Below are positions 26,969 through 36,863 of a stretch of 64,000 nt of DNA, piece by piece. The notes beneath the pieces are model-generated. The model had not been told where the DNA came from. It made no database searches and saw only the letters and a program-made list of their open reading frames with translations. This stretch comes from Chitinophaga lutea (GTDB lineage Bacteria; Bacteroidota; Bacteroidia; Chitinophagales; Chitinophagaceae). The position numbers were made by a program, and so were the translations under genes. Every line of letters starts with the position of its first letter. The stretch's first letter is position 1. The stretch covers positions 2,418,001-2,482,000 of the forward strand of contig NZ_RPDH01000001.1 in assembly GCF_003813775.1 (NCBI RefSeq), written 5' to 3'.

Positions 26969-27919
26969 TTGCGTACCTGGTTGTTGTTCATGTTGATGAT
27001 ATGTAGCGCGCTGCCGGCATGGTGCCAGGCAGACAGCGCCCGGCGCCCCCGTACCGCCACGGTCCGGCAACAGGCGCCCAAAGTTACGGCGGATTCTTTG
27101 CATAAAGCCGATTCACTGCGGGTGGCCGACTCGCTGAAAGCCGCGGCCCTGCCGAAAGTGCACGCGTACGACACCATTCTTCAACGCCTCGCCAGAACCA
27201 ACCGTTTCCTCAATACCGAAGGTAAAACCCTGCAATACGACATCAATCCGGTAAGGCCGGACCCCGGCCAGGACTGGCTCGTATACCTCGTGGGAGGCGT
27301 GCTGCTGTTGCTGGGCGTTATCCGTACGTCGTACCTGAAATATTTCTCTGACCTCTTCAGGGCCTTCTTCAATCCCACGCTCAGCCAGCGGCAGCTCAAG
27401 GATCAGCTGTCCCAGTCGCCCTTCCCCAACTTCCTGCTGAACTTCTTTTTTGCGATCAGCATGGGGCTGTATCTCTACCTGCTCATGTACCGGCTCAATT
27501 ACCCGACCGACGCCATTGCATGGATGCTGATTCCCGGCCTGATGGTGCTGGTGGGGGTGATCTACCTGGTGAAGTACATGGTGCTGCGTTTCTGCGGATG
27601 GCTGTTCGGCAACGAAGAACTGATCGATGCCTATGTGTTCATCCTGTACCTGATCAATAAAGTGCTGGGGATAATGCTGGCGCCGTTTTTAGTGGTACTG
27701 GCCTTCTGTAAGCCCGAAATAGCCGGTACCTGCCTCTATATTTCAATATTTTTTATAGTGTTACTGGTTGTGTACCGGTATGTAAGATCTTATTCGCTGA
27801 TCCGTCAATATCTCTCTTTCAGCAAATTGCATTTTTTTCTTTACCTTTGCGCATTCGAAGTAGTGCCGGTTTTAATAATTACAAAGGTACTTTTACTTTG
27901 GTTAACTGGTAATCCGTAA
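26969..27919 (+). CDS. DUF4271 integral membrane protein
   Basis: About 316 residues. An N-terminal hydrophobic signal segment (WLLFMLMICSALPAWCQA) is followed by an A-, D- and S-rich low-complexity stretch with repeats of ADSL, then about seven membrane helices (residues about 110-316). The family is Bacteroidota-specific and of unknown function. I place the start at the TTG at 26969 because it gives a complete signal peptide; the first ATG, at 26990, would truncate it. A -7-like TATTTTTG lies at 26926-26933. Its 36-bp spacing to hemD fits a conserved pair and hints at a membrane role near heme metabolism (inference). Confidence 0.75.
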   Translation: MRTWLLFMLMICSALPAWCQADSARRPRTATVRQQAPKVTADSLHKADSLRVADSLKAAALPKVHAYDTILQRLARTNRFLNTEGKTLQYDINPVRPDPGQDWLVYLVGGVLLLLGVIRTSYLKYFSDLFRAFFNPTLSQRQLKDQLSQSPFPNFLLNFFFAISMGLYLYLLMYRLNYPTDAIAWMLIPGLMVLVGVIYLVKYMVLRFCGWLFGNEELIDAYVFILYLINKVLGIMLAPFLVVLAFCKPEIAGTCLYISIFFIVLLVVYRYVRSYSLIRQYLSFSKLHFFLYLCAFEVVPVLIITKVLLLWLTGNP

Positions 27920-27955
27920 GATTACTGCTATTGTTAAAACAAGAGCAAATTACGT

Positions 27956-28741
27956 ATGATAAAAGGCGGGCCAAAAAAAGATTTGCAGGAGAAACAACTA
28001 ACGATCCTAATTTCCCAACCTAAGCCAGAGACAGAGAAATCACCTTATTTTGACTTAGCGAAGAAATTCAACGTTCGGTTGGATTTTCATCCCTTTATCC
28101 GTGTAGAGGGGGTTCCAGGTAAGGATTTCCGGAAGCAGAAAGTGGACATCATTACCTATACTGCGGTAATCTTTACCAGCAGGAATGCAGTGGACCACTT
28201 CTTCCGTATTTGTGAAGAGCTGAAAGTGAAGGTGTCTCAGGATTGTAAGTACTTCTGTATTACAGAAGCCGTTGCGTTATACCTGCAAAAATTCATCCTC
28301 TATCGGAAGCGCAAGGTATTTTATGGGGCAGATGGCACCACCAAAAGTCTGCTGGAAGTGATGAACAAACACCGGGAAAACGAGAAGTTCCTCTTCCCCA
28401 GTTCAGACAGCCAGAAAAAAGACATTGAAGAGTGGATGAAAGCCAACAAGTGCGAGTATGCCACCGCCTCATTGTACAAAACCGTTTCAAACGACGTGAA
28501 AGAAGTGCTGACGAAAACGGAATATGATATGATCGTGTTCTTCAGTCCTTCCGGCGTAAAATCCCTGTTTGAAAACGTACCCAAATTCAAACAGAACGGA
28601 ACCTGCATCGGGGCTTTCGGTCCCACTACTTCCGCTGCAGTGGAAGAAGCCGGCCTCCGGCTTGATGTAAAAGCCCCTGCACCCCAGGCGCCTTCCATGG
28701 TAGCCGCACTGGAGCAGTTCCTGCAGAATCTGAAAAAGTAA
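27956..28741 (+). CDS. hemD: Uroporphyrinogen-III synthase family protein
   Basis: A 261-residue cytoplasmic protein of the HemD fold, which cyclises and inverts ring D of hydroxymethylbilane to form uroporphyrinogen III. The visible family features are ILISQPKP at the N-terminus, TSRNAVDHFF, and FFSPSGVKSLFE with a following FGPTTSAAVEEAG block. HemD proteins are very divergent, so the call depends on the order of these blocks and on the neighbouring DUF4271 gene, a common pair in this phylum. A terminator follows 19 bp after the stop. Confidence 0.88.
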   Translation: MIKGGPKKDLQEKQLTILISQPKPETEKSPYFDLAKKFNVRLDFHPFIRVEGVPGKDFRKQKVDIITYTAVIFTSRNAVDHFFRICEELKVKVSQDCKYFCITEAVALYLQKFILYRKRKVFYGADGTTKSLLEVMNKHRENEKFLFPSSDSQKKDIEEWMKANKCEYATASLYKTVSNDVKEVLTKTEYDMIVFFSPSGVKSLFENVPKFKQNGTCIGAFGPTTSAAVEEAGLRLDVKAPAPQAPSMVAALEQFLQNLKK

Positions 28742-28760
28742 TAACATCACATAATTTTAA

Positions 28761-28788
28761 GGGAGCATTGTACGATGCTCCCTTTTTT
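28761..28788 (+). terminator. Intrinsic terminator after hemD
   Basis: 8-bp perfect stem GGGAGCAT / ATGCTCCC with a 6-nt loop, followed by six T residues. Confidence 0.9.
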
Positions 28789-28874
28789 CGTTTTACATTT
28801 GAAACGAAATGCCCGTTGCTGCTGAAACAGCAGTAATGCGCGGTGCATATTTCCTCATACAAATTCCCGAAGAC

Positions 28875-30917
28875 ATGAATCACCTGGCCAAGGAAACCAG
28901 TCCTTACCTGTTACAGCACGCCCACAACCCCGTTGACTGGTACCCCTGGGGCGAAGAAGCCCTGCAGCGCGCCGAGCGGGAAGACAGGCCCATCCTCGTC
29001 AGTATCGGATACGCTGCCTGCCACTGGTGCCACGTCATGGAGCGGGAGAGCTTCGAAGATGCCGGTGTGGCCGCCATCATGAACGAGCACTTCATCAATA
29101 TCAAAATAGACCGCGAAGAGCGGCCCGACATCGATCATATTTACATGGACGCGCTGCAGGCCATGGCCGGTTCCGGCGGATGGCCGCTGAACGTGTTCCT
29201 GCTGCCCAACCGCCAGCCTTTCTATGGTGGCACGTACTTCCCTCCGAAAAAAGCCTTCAACCGCCCTTCGTGGAAAGAAGTGCTGATGGCCGTGGCCGAC
29301 GCATTCAAAACCAAACGCGACGAGCTCGAAAGCCAGGCCTCCAATCTCACGCAGCACCTGCACCAGAGCAACCAGTTCGGTATGGAGGCGGTGAACATGC
29401 AGCTGCCCAAGGACGAACTGTTCACGCCCGCGCAATGCAAATCCATCACGCTGGCCATCATGGGGCAGGCGGACAAGGAGTGGGGCGGATTCGGCCGTGC
29501 GCCCAAGTTTCCGGCGTCGTTCACCATCCAGTACCTGCTGCGTTATTACCGCACCGAAAAAGACGAAACCGCGTTGCAGCAGGCTTTGCTCTCGCTCGAC
29601 AAAATGGTGTACGGCGGCATTTACGACCAGCTGGGCGGCGGCTTTGCACGGTATTCCACCGATGAAAAATGGCTGGCCCCGCATTTCGAAAAGATGCTGT
29701 ACGACAATGCCCTGCTCACCGATACGCTCTGTGAAGCCTGGCAGCTTACCGGCAAACCCGTATATGCGCGCACGGTAGCCCAAACGCTCGAATTCATACA
29801 GCGCGAAATGACCTCGCCTGAAGGCGGGTTCTACGCTGCGCTCGACGCCGATTCGGAAGGGGTGGAAGGCAAGTTTTACGTATGGACGCTCGACGAGGTG
29901 GAAAGCCTGCTGGGCGAAGATGCGCCCGCGTTTTGCGCTTATTACGACGTGAGCCGCCACGGCAACTGGGAAGACGTGAATATTCTCTGGGTGCCCCGCG
30001 CACCGGAGCTGGTGGCCGCGGAACTGGGCATGCAGCCGGAGGAGCTGGAAGCGCACATGGAAAAATGCAGGCAGGTGCTGATGGAAGCCCGCAGCAAACG
30101 TATCCGCCCGGGCCTCGACGATAAAATCCTGCTCGGCTGGAATGCGCTGATGATCCATGCCTGTTGCAAGGCATACGCGGCTTTCGGGGAAAAACGCTGG
30201 CTAGCGATGGCTGAAAAGGCCATGATCTGCATCTGGGAAAAAATGAAGCAGCCCGGGGCAGCCTCTGCATTCTGGCATACGTATAAAAAGGGAGACGCCC
30301 GTTACCCGGCGTTTTTGGACGACTATGCCTATCTCATCCGTGCGCTGATTGCGTTACAGGAAGTTACGGGCGATCTGGGCTGGCTGCAAAAAGCCGCCGG
30401 CATCACAGAATTTGTGACCGAACAATTTGGAGACGAAACTGCGCGTTATTTCTATTACACCGCCACCGGGCAGGCCGATGTGATCGTGCGGAAAAAGGAA
30501 GTGTACGACGGGGCGGTGCCCAGTGGCAACGCCGTGATGGCGCATAACCTTTGGCATCTGTCCGTTGTGTATGACAGGAAAGACTGGGCCGAAAGGGCAT
30601 TGGGCATGACCGCCAGCCTCTCCGGGTCGGTGGTGCGTTACCCCACTTCGTTCGGTGTGTGGGCCGCCATGATGCTGCGGCTGGTGCAGGGAACCCCGGA
30701 ACTTGCGGTGGCCGGCCCTGCCTACAGGGAAATGATGGATGAACTGAACAAGCTGTATGTGCCCGGCAAGGTGTTGCTCGGGTCCGATGAAAACCAGGAG
30801 AGCATCCCGCTGTTGCAAAACCGGCTGCAGGCGGGGAAAACACTGATCTATCTATGCAAAGATTATCATTGTATGAAGCCTGCGGAATACATATCAGAAA
30901 TTGTTAATTTAATCTGA
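28875..30917 (+). CDS. Thioredoxin-domain (DUF255/YyaL, SSP411-like) protein
   Basis: A 680-residue cytoplasmic protein. The N-terminal thioredoxin-like DUF255 domain (1-165) carries the C49-H-W-C52 motif in [14 protein letters not shown] and the start signature [21 protein letters not shown]. The rest is an (alpha/alpha)6-barrel glycosidase-like domain with [16 protein letters not shown] and [10 protein letters not shown]. The family is widespread, the biological role is not settled, and the barrel resembles N-acylglucosamine epimerases. The ATG at 28875 is chosen by this signature; an earlier in-frame ATG at 28809 would add 22 unrelated residues. Confidence 0.92.
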   Translation: MNHLAKETSPYLLQHAHNPVDWYPWGEEALQRAEREDRPILVSIGYAACHWCHVMERESFEDAGVAAIMNEHFINIKIDREERPDIDHIYMDALQAMAGSGGWPLNVFLLPNRQPFYGGTYFPPKKAFNRPSWKEVLMAVADAFKTKRDELESQASNLTQHLHQSNQFGMEAVNMQLPKDELFTPAQCKSITLAIMGQADKEWGGFGRAPKFPASFTIQYLLRYYRTEKDETALQQALLSLDKMVYGGIYDQLGGGFARYSTDEKWLAPHFEKMLYDNALLTDTLCEAWQLTGKPVYARTVAQTLEFIQREMTSPEGGFYAALDADSEGVEGKFYVWTLDEVESLLGEDAPAFCAYYDVSRHGNWEDVNILWVPRAPELVAAELGMQPEELEAHMEKCRQVLMEARSKRIRPGLDDKILLGWNALMIHACCKAYAAFGEKRWLAMAEKAMICIWEKMKQPGAASAFWHTYKKGDARYPAFLDDYAYLIRALIALQEVTGDLGWLQKAAGITEFVTEQFGDETARYFYYTATGQADVIVRKKEVYDGAVPSGNAVMAHNLWHLSVVYDRKDWAERALGMTASLSGSVVRYPTSFGVWAAMMLRLVQGTPELAVAGPAYREMMDELNKLYVPGKVLLGSDENQESIPLLQNRLQAGKTLIYLCKDYHCMKPAEYISEIVNLI

Positions 30918-31311
30918 TATTTGTTGTAATTTGCGCTCCCTTTGATATATTTGAATTTCGAGCCCAAAATTAACATTGAATATTTCGAAATAAATATTAT
31001 ATTTATATTCAATGCGACTATATCCTTGACAGGCAAGCCTTTAGAGACAGACCCCCAGGGCATGCCGCCATGGTTGAATAAAAAAAGCGACGGCCGGGTA
31101 CATAATAAAATGTTAAAAGCCGCGTTTAAATGTGTTACGTGGGTCTGCAGAGCGGGAATTGAAAAAGTTGTGGGAAAACTAACTACGGATTAAAATTATT
31201 TATTACATTTGCTATCTTTCTGATAAACAACCAGGTGAAAAGTGTGACTAAAAAGATATATTGCGCGTGGGCCAATGCATCTGGCAAGGTTAAAAGAAAA
31301 TTCGTATTCTA
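30918..31311 (+). promoter_or_regulatory. Long A+T-rich region upstream of gldK with promoter-like elements
   Basis: This 394-bp gap is much richer in A+T than its flanks. TTG (30924-30926), a 19-bp spacer and TATATTTG (30946-30953) match the Bacteroidota promoter TTTG-N19-TAnnTTTG well, and would give a gldK leader of about 350 nt. A second -7-like box, TACATTTG, is at 31204-31211. Arms TTGAATAT / ATATTCAA at 30976-30983 and 31005-31012 form an inverted repeat. A 43-codon ORF (31062-31193) has no recognisable family, and I do not call it. Confidence 0.5.
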
Positions 31312-32607
31312 ATGAAAGTCACCCTTATGAAGCTTAATTATTGCAGTGGGCTGATGGTTATGCTGCTGCCGGTACTGCTGGCCAGTTGCGGTGGTGGTAA
31401 AACCCCGAAAAATGCGCAGGGACAGCTGATTGGTGTTAGTCCCCGCCCGAAATACTCCCCTCCCGTACCTTATGGAATGGTGTATGTACCTTCCGGCACA
31501 TTTCACATGGGTCCCAGTGATGAGGACGTGAACTATGCCTATACCGCCAGGAACAAAGCCATCTCTATCTCAGGGTTTTACATGGATGCTACGGAGATCA
31601 CCAACAATGAATACCGCCAGTTCGTATACTGGGTAACGGATTCCATTGCACACGTGCTCATGGGCCATGTGAAAAACGAAGACGGGCAGGATTATGTGGA
31701 CTGGAAACAGAAAGTGAACTGGAAAGACAAGGCGACCTACGAAAAGGTGGACGCCATGATCTATTCGGCGGAAGACCGTTTGTACGGCCGCAAGGAAGTG
31801 GATGTGCGCAAGCTCCTCTACCACCAGGAAACTTTTAACTGGGAGAAAGCCAAGCTCCGTGAGAATAAAGACAAACCCCGTTCTTCCTTCATCGAAAAGA
31901 AAGACGTGGCCATTTACCCGGACACGCTCTGCTGGATTCGCGACTTCTCTTATGCATATAACGAGCCCATGACCCGTATGTACTTCTGGCATCCGGCGTT
32001 CGACAACTACCCGGTAGTTGGCGTAACCTGGCACCAGGCAAGTTCATTCTGCGAATGGCGCAGTAAATTCTGGGAAGACTACCGTGCTTCCAAGAAGCAG
32101 TTTACGGAAGACAAGTTCCAGCTGCCTTCCGAAGCACAGTGGGAATATGCAGCCCGCGGCGGCCGCGAACAGGCGCCGTATCCCTGGGGTGGTTATTACA
32201 TCCGCAACAAAAAAGGCTGTCTGCTCGCCAACTTCAAACCCGGCCGCGGTAACTATCCGGAAGACGGCGGTTTTTACACCGTGCGCGCCGATGCTTACTG
32301 GCCCAACGATTACGGCCTGTACAACATGGCCGGCAACGTAGCGGAGTGGACGCAGGACATCTTCTACCAGAATGCCTATTCTTTCACTTCCGATATGAAC
32401 CCTTATCTGAGAATGGATATTGCCGACAATGCGCCCCCGCGCATGAAACGCAAGACCGTAAGGGGCGGCAGCTGGAAAGATATCGGGCACTTCCTGCAGA
32501 ACGGTACGCGCTCTTACGAGTACCAGGACAGCGCAAAATCCTACATCGGGTTTCGCTGCACCATCGCGTTCCTGAGCAGGTCTAAAAATGACTTTAACCG
32601 TAAATAA
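31312..32607 (+). CDS. gldK: Gliding motility/T9SS lipoprotein GldK
   Basis: A 431-residue lipoprotein with signal peptide and lipobox LLASC (Cys about 26), then an FGE-sulfatase/SUMF1-type domain (PSGTFHMG, YMDATEITNNEYRQF, FQLPSEAQWEYAARGG, NMAGNVAEWTQD, VRGGSWKD). GldK/PorK forms the periplasmic ring of the type IX secretion system with GldN, below the outer membrane. The domain is structural here rather than formylglycine-generating. An ATG at 31327 is an alternative start that also leaves a good signal peptide. It is first of the gldKLMN operon and 93 bp before gldL. Confidence 0.95.
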   Translation: MKVTLMKLNYCSGLMVMLLPVLLASCGGGKTPKNAQGQLIGVSPRPKYSPPVPYGMVYVPSGTFHMGPSDEDVNYAYTARNKAISISGFYMDATEITNNEYRQFVYWVTDSIAHVLMGHVKNEDGQDYVDWKQKVNWKDKATYEKVDAMIYSAEDRLYGRKEVDVRKLLYHQETFNWEKAKLRENKDKPRSSFIEKKDVAIYPDTLCWIRDFSYAYNEPMTRMYFWHPAFDNYPVVGVTWHQASSFCEWRSKFWEDYRASKKQFTEDKFQLPSEAQWEYAARGGREQAPYPWGGYYIRNKKGCLLANFKPGRGNYPEDGGFYTVRADAYWPNDYGLYNMAGNVAEWTQDIFYQNAYSFTSDMNPYLRMDIADNAPPRMKRKTVRGGSWKDIGHFLQNGTRSYEYQDSAKSYIGFRCTIAFLSRSKNDFNRK

Positions 32608-32700
32608 CCATTATAGGAATTAATAGCTGAAAATCACACTACTATGGCAAACCTGAAACGAGCTTTTTACCTTTTAATCACCCATAAACAATTTTAACCT

Positions 32701-33438
32701 ATGGCTATGAATCCTAACACAGCGAAATGGCTCAACTTCTTCGTATGTATCGGCGCATCTGTCGTGATCGTCGGAGCCCTGTTCAAATTGCAACACTGGC
32801 CTGGTGCTGACGTAGCACTGATCCTGGGTCTGAGTGTGGAAGCACTGATCTTCTTCGTGTACGCTTTTGTACCGGATACAAGCGCGCCGGCAGCCCCTGT
32901 AGCAGGTGTGGCAGGTACGCCCGCACTGGCGAACATGGACAAGATGCTCCAGGAAGCAGACATCACGCCGACCAGCCTTACCCGCCTGAGCGACAATTTC
33001 TCCAAACTGGGTCAGACCGTGGACAAAATGCGCGACATCAGCGACGTGGTAGCCGCCACCGGCGATTATACACAGAAAACACGCGAAGCAGCCAGCGCCA
33101 TCGGCTCTGTAACGCAGGCCTACACCAGCGCAGCAGCTGCGGTGTCTTCTTTCAACAACGCATCCGAATCTACCCGCCACTTCCACGATCAGGTGCAGTC
33201 AATGACCAAAAACCTGGCCTCATTGAATGCCATCTATGAACTGGAATTGCAGGATACCAATAACCACCTGAAGGCGATGAACACCTTCTACAGCAACCTC
33301 CTCTCCGCATCTCAGGCTATGAGCGGCAGCGTGGACGATGCTAAGAAAACACAGGAGCAAATCAGTCTTCTCGCACGCAACCTTGGTAACCTGAATACCG
33401 TTTACGGTAACATGCTCACCGCAATGCAGGGCAGATAG
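32701..33438 (+). CDS. gldL: T9SS/gliding motor protein GldL
   Basis: A 245-residue inner-membrane protein. Two membrane helices lie at about 10-30 and 38-56 (WLNFFVCIGASVVIVGALFK and ALILGLSVEALIFFVYAF), followed by a long cytoplasmic helical tail. Residues K29, H32 and E47 sit in or near the helices where the GldL family has conserved charged residues used by the proton-driven motor. With GldM it forms the rotary motor of the type IX secretion and gliding machinery. An ATG two codons in (32707) is equally possible. Confidence 0.94.
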   Translation: MAMNPNTAKWLNFFVCIGASVVIVGALFKLQHWPGADVALILGLSVEALIFFVYAFVPDTSAPAAPVAGVAGTPALANMDKMLQEADITPTSLTRLSDNFSKLGQTVDKMRDISDVVAATGDYTQKTREAASAIGSVTQAYTSAAAAVSSFNNASESTRHFHDQVQSMTKNLASLNAIYELELQDTNNHLKAMNTFYSNLLSASQAMSGSVDDAKKTQEQISLLARNLGNLNTVYGNMLTAMQGR

Positions 33439-33490
33439 GTAACGCAATAGTAACCAAACAAGAGACATTCATTAAAACTTGTAATTAACT

Positions 33491-35032
33491 ATGGCTTTAC
33501 CAAAAGACCCCAGGCAGAAGATGATCAACTTCATGTACCTGGTACTAACGGCCATGTTGGCATTGAACGTGTCCGCAGAAATTTTGAACGCATTTGATAT
33601 CGTAAATAATTCTATCAATACCTCCAACACCTCCATCGACAACAAAAATGAGGTGACCTATAAACAATTTGCCAAACTGATGACTACAGACGCGGCGAAA
33701 GTAGGTCCCCTCAATGAAAAGGCCAACAAGGTGAAAGCCCTGTCTGCGGCCGCCCATACCTATATAGAAAATCTTAAAAAAGAAATTATCACCGCGAGCG
33801 GCGGGTTGGACGAAAAAGGAGAAATTAAAGGAAAAGACAACCTGGATGCTGCTACGCGCATCATGGAAAATCAGAAGAAAGGCCCCGCCCTGCAAAAGGA
33901 ACTGGCCGATCTGCGTCAGCAGCTGCTGGCAGTGATCAATCCGAAAGACAAAGCGGCTTTTGAAGCCAACCTGCCTTTGAGGGTGAACGATCCGGAACTG
34001 AAAGGACCCGTGAAAAAAAGCTGGACGACGTACCACTTTAACATGGTGCCCTCCATTGCTGCCGTAACCATCCTGGGTAAATTCCAGAACGATATCAAGA
34101 ACTCCGAAGCGATGATCATTGACAAATTGTTGAAGGAAGTATCCGAAGACGATTTTGTGTTCGACAAGCTGGAGGCGTTCGTATCATTGAACTCTAAAAA
34201 CTTTACCACCGGCCAGGAGCTGGAAGCCAAAGTGGTGATGGGCGCTTACAGCAGCACTGTAAACCCTACCATCGTCATCAACGGCCAGCGCGTGGAAGCA
34301 GAAGCAGGTAAGGCTACATACCGCATCCCCGTAGGCGCCATCGGCGACCATACCATTTCCGGCGTGGTGGAACTGATGAAGCCCAACGGCGAAAAAGTAA
34401 CGAGCCCCTTCTCTGAAACCTACAAAGTAGGCGCTTCTGCGACTTCCATCTCCGCCGATAAAATGAACGTATTATACGTAGCGCTGCAAAACCCGATCTC
34501 CATCACGGCGGCGGGCGTACCGGCGGAAAAAATACAGGCTTCCATCAGCGGCGTTCCGGGCGCTTCCATCTCGAAAAGAGGTGCGGGCGAATTCATCGTA
34601 ACTGTTGGCGGCACCGGCAAAGCGGTGATTTCCGTATCAGCCGAAGTGGACGGGAAAGTGAAAACACTCGACTCCAAAGAGTTCCGTGTGAAAAGCATTC
34701 CCGACCCGGCCATGAAAGTTGGGTTTGCGAAAGGCCCGACTATTAAGGCTGCGGACTTTAAGGCACAGGGCGGTTTGCGCGCTGACCTGGAAGACTTCCT
34801 CTTCGACGGTGTAAGGTATGCCGTAGTAGGTTACCGTATGGGTATCGAGCCGAAGGGCCGGGAATACGTGGAAGGTGAAGCCAATTCTGAATACTGGCCG
34901 AAAGACGCCGGTATCCAAAATGCTATACGAGGCCTGAAACCGGGCGACCAGGTTTACTTTGACAACATCAAGGTAAAAGGCCCCGATGGCAGGGTTCGTG
35001 CGATGCAGAACATTAATTTCAAGATCAATTAA
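33491..35032 (+). CDS. gldM: T9SS/gliding motor protein GldM
   Basis: A 513-residue protein with one N-terminal membrane helix (MINFMYLVLTAMLALNVSAEIL, about 11-32) and a large periplasmic part of a helical domain and three to four Ig-like beta domains (about 215-513). It starts ALPKDPRQKMINFMYLVLTAML, the strongly conserved GldM/PorM start. GldM spans the periplasm and links the GldL motor to the GldK-GldN ring. It is 52 bp after gldL and 20 bp before gldN. Confidence 0.95.
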   Translation: MALPKDPRQKMINFMYLVLTAMLALNVSAEILNAFDIVNNSINTSNTSIDNKNEVTYKQFAKLMTTDAAKVGPLNEKANKVKALSAAAHTYIENLKKEIITASGGLDEKGEIKGKDNLDAATRIMENQKKGPALQKELADLRQQLLAVINPKDKAAFEANLPLRVNDPELKGPVKKSWTTYHFNMVPSIAAVTILGKFQNDIKNSEAMIIDKLLKEVSEDDFVFDKLEAFVSLNSKNFTTGQELEAKVVMGAYSSTVNPTIVINGQRVEAEAGKATYRIPVGAIGDHTISGVVELMKPNGEKVTSPFSETYKVGASATSISADKMNVLYVALQNPISITAAGVPAEKIQASISGVPGASISKRGAGEFIVTVGGTGKAVISVSAEVDGKVKTLDSKEFRVKSIPDPAMKVGFAKGPTIKAADFKAQGGLRADLEDFLFDGVRYAVVGYRMGIEPKGREYVEGEANSEYWPKDAGIQNAIRGLKPGDQVYFDNIKVKGPDGRVRAMQNINFKIN

Positions 35033-35052
35033 AGAAAAAAAATTACTGGGCT

Positions 35053-36102
35053 ATGCGAGCAGTAATATTGAAAAGAATCAGCTGGGGTGCATTTTTAATG
35101 CTGGTATTGGCAGCTTCGGCCGACGCACAATCGCGCCGCAGGGGTGCAACTAACCCGCCTGCCAGCAATCCGCCTGCGCAACAGCAGCAGCAACCCGTTA
35201 CCAATCCCGCTACCGGTAATACGGTAACGCCTCCCGCCGCGCCTCCCCAACAGGCGGCCCCGGCCGGCGTACCGCCTTCCCTCCGGCAGGATGGTATAGG
35301 GACCCCGGTGGATACCCCGCGCAAATCGCTCCGTATAGATGGTGTTTCCGAAAGAGCCCCGAACCGCGACCGTGTGCCCATTGCATACGACCACATCCGC
35401 GAAGACGACAAGTTCTGGGAGAAACAGATCTGGCAGGTAATCGACGTGCGCGAAAAAATGAACCTCCCCTTCCAGTACAACGTGGAAGATGAGAGCGGGG
35501 TAAACCAGCTGCTGATCAATATTCTGCTCAATGCAGTCAAAAACAAGGAAGTGGAAGCCTTCAGTGCTGTGGACGACCGCTTCAGCACCCTGATCTCTTA
35601 CGACGAAATCATGACCCGCCTTTCCGGTGAAGTGAGGTCCGTAAGAAGCGTAGACCCCGTAACAGGAGAAGAAAAAATGGTGGAAACCAGGGACGAATTC
35701 AACCCCGAAGCCATCAAACAATACAAGATCAAGGAAGTATGGGTATTCGACCAGGAAGCCTCCGCGTTGAAAGTACGGATACTGGGCATCGCGCCCATGG
35801 TATCCCGTATGAACGACGACGGCACCTTCAGAGGCGCGCTGCCTTTGTTCTGGTTATACTACCCCGACCTGCGCCCTGTTCTGGCCAAATACGACGTATA
35901 CAACCAGAATAACGACGCAGCTACCATGACCTGGGAAGACCTGTTTGAAATGCGCTTTTTCTCCAGCTTCGTAGTGAAAGAAAAGAACGCCTTCAACCGC
36001 GAAATCAGCAACTATATTAAAGACGGCGTGATGCGCCTCCTCGAAGGGCAGGCCATCAAAGACAAGATCTTTAATAAAGAACAGGACCTCTGGGAATATT
36101 GA
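35053..36102 (+). CDS. gldN: T9SS/gliding protein GldN
   Basis: A 349-residue periplasmic protein with a signal peptide (1-25, ending ASADAQ), a proline- and glutamine-rich linker (about 30-75) and the conserved GldN/PorN domain (RKSLRIDGVSERAPNRDRVPIAYDHIREDDKFWEKQIWQVIDVREKMN). It partners GldK in the ring complex. It is the last gene of the operon; a strong terminator begins 37 bp after its stop. Confidence 0.95.
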   Translation: MRAVILKRISWGAFLMLVLAASADAQSRRRGATNPPASNPPAQQQQQPVTNPATGNTVTPPAAPPQQAAPAGVPPSLRQDGIGTPVDTPRKSLRIDGVSERAPNRDRVPIAYDHIREDDKFWEKQIWQVIDVREKMNLPFQYNVEDESGVNQLLINILLNAVKNKEVEAFSAVDDRFSTLISYDEIMTRLSGEVRSVRSVDPVTGEEKMVETRDEFNPEAIKQYKIKEVWVFDQEASALKVRILGIAPMVSRMNDDGTFRGALPLFWLYYPDLRPVLAKYDVYNQNNDAATMTWEDLFEMRFFSSFVVKEKNAFNREISNYIKDGVMRLLEGQAIKDKIFNKEQDLWEY

Positions 36103-36139
36103 TCTTATATCATCGTCAAATCCTGTCAACAATAATGAA

Positions 36140-36168
36140 GCTGCCTCCGCACGGAGGCAGCTTTTTTT
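36140..36168 (+). terminator. Intrinsic terminator of the gldKLMN operon
   Basis: 10-bp arms GCTGCCTCCG / CGGAGGCAGC (the innermost pairs would open to form the loop), followed by seven T residues. Confidence 0.92.
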
Positions 36169-36186
36169 ATGATATATTGCAACTGT

Positions 36187-36759
36187 ATGCAAGCCCTCCG
36201 TTCGGCCATCAACGCAGTATTACCGCTCCCGGAAGAGGAATGGGAAGCCCTGGCGCCCTGCTGGCAGCCCGTGAGCCACAAACGCAAAACCGTGCTCACC
36301 GCCGCCGGTGAAACGGAGCGGTACGTGTATTTTGTGCTCGATGGCGTGCAGCGGGCGTTCTGCATCGCGGAAAACCAGCGCGAAGCCACGCTCGTATTTT
36401 CCTACACCGGCTCTTTCTCCGGCATCATCGATTCCTTTTTCCTGCAGCAGCCTTCGCGGTATTACCTCGAAACCCTCACCCAAAGTTCTCTGCTCCGCAT
36501 CGGGTATAACGACATGCACCGGCTGATGCAGCAATACCCGCAAATCATGGCCTGGGTACAGCGCAGCACCATGCTGGCGCTGGCGGGCGTGATGGAACGG
36601 CACATCGAAATGCTCACACTGAACGCGGAAGAGAAATTCCGCAGCCTGCTGGCCCGCAGCCCCCATGTGCTGCAGCTCATCCCGCATAAATACCTCGCTT
36701 CGTACCTTGGCCTCGACCCGGCCACTTTCAGCCGCCTGCTCGGCGGCATACGGCTGTAA
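36187..36759 (+). CDS. Crp/Fnr-family transcriptional regulator
   Basis: A 190-residue regulator with a cyclic-nucleotide-binding-like beta-roll (about 15-130; AGETERYVYFVLDGVQR) and a short C-terminal helix-turn-helix (HKYLASYLGLDPATFSRLLGGI). The effector-binding residues of true CRP are not obvious, as in many Bacteroidota members. The ATG at 36187 is chosen; an in-frame ATG at 36169 would start inside the gldN terminator tail. A perfect 12-bp inverted repeat lies 31 bp after its stop, ahead of the DinB-like gene. Confidence 0.88.
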   Translation: MQALRSAINAVLPLPEEEWEALAPCWQPVSHKRKTVLTAAGETERYVYFVLDGVQRAFCIAENQREATLVFSYTGSFSGIIDSFFLQQPSRYYLETLTQSSLLRIGYNDMHRLMQQYPQIMAWVQRSTMLALAGVMERHIEMLTLNAEEKFRSLLARSPHVLQLIPHKYLASYLGLDPATFSRLLGGIRL

Positions 36760-36790
36760 ACATGCCTGCAATGTAGGCGCTCTGAATCCC

Positions 36791-36818
36791 ATAAATCTTT
36801 GCGCAGGCAAAGATTTAT
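36791..36818. promoter_or_regulatory. Perfect 12-bp inverted repeat before the DinB-like gene
   Basis: ATAAATCTTTGC-GCAG-GCAAAGATTTAT. It has no T-run, lies 46 bp before the ATG at 36864, and is symmetric enough to bind a dimer such as the Crp/Fnr protein encoded just upstream. A transcript hairpin is the alternative. Confidence 0.6.
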
Positions 36819-36863
36819 CGCCGCCGGCCACTGTACTTTTGTACCGTATTTAAAAACAAACAT

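Noticed and set aside
30942..31193. 83-codon open frame upstream of gldK
   Set aside because: It starts over the predicted -7 box, so the transcript would lack its start codon, and the product has no recognised features. A shorter 43-codon version (31062-31193) remains only a possibility.
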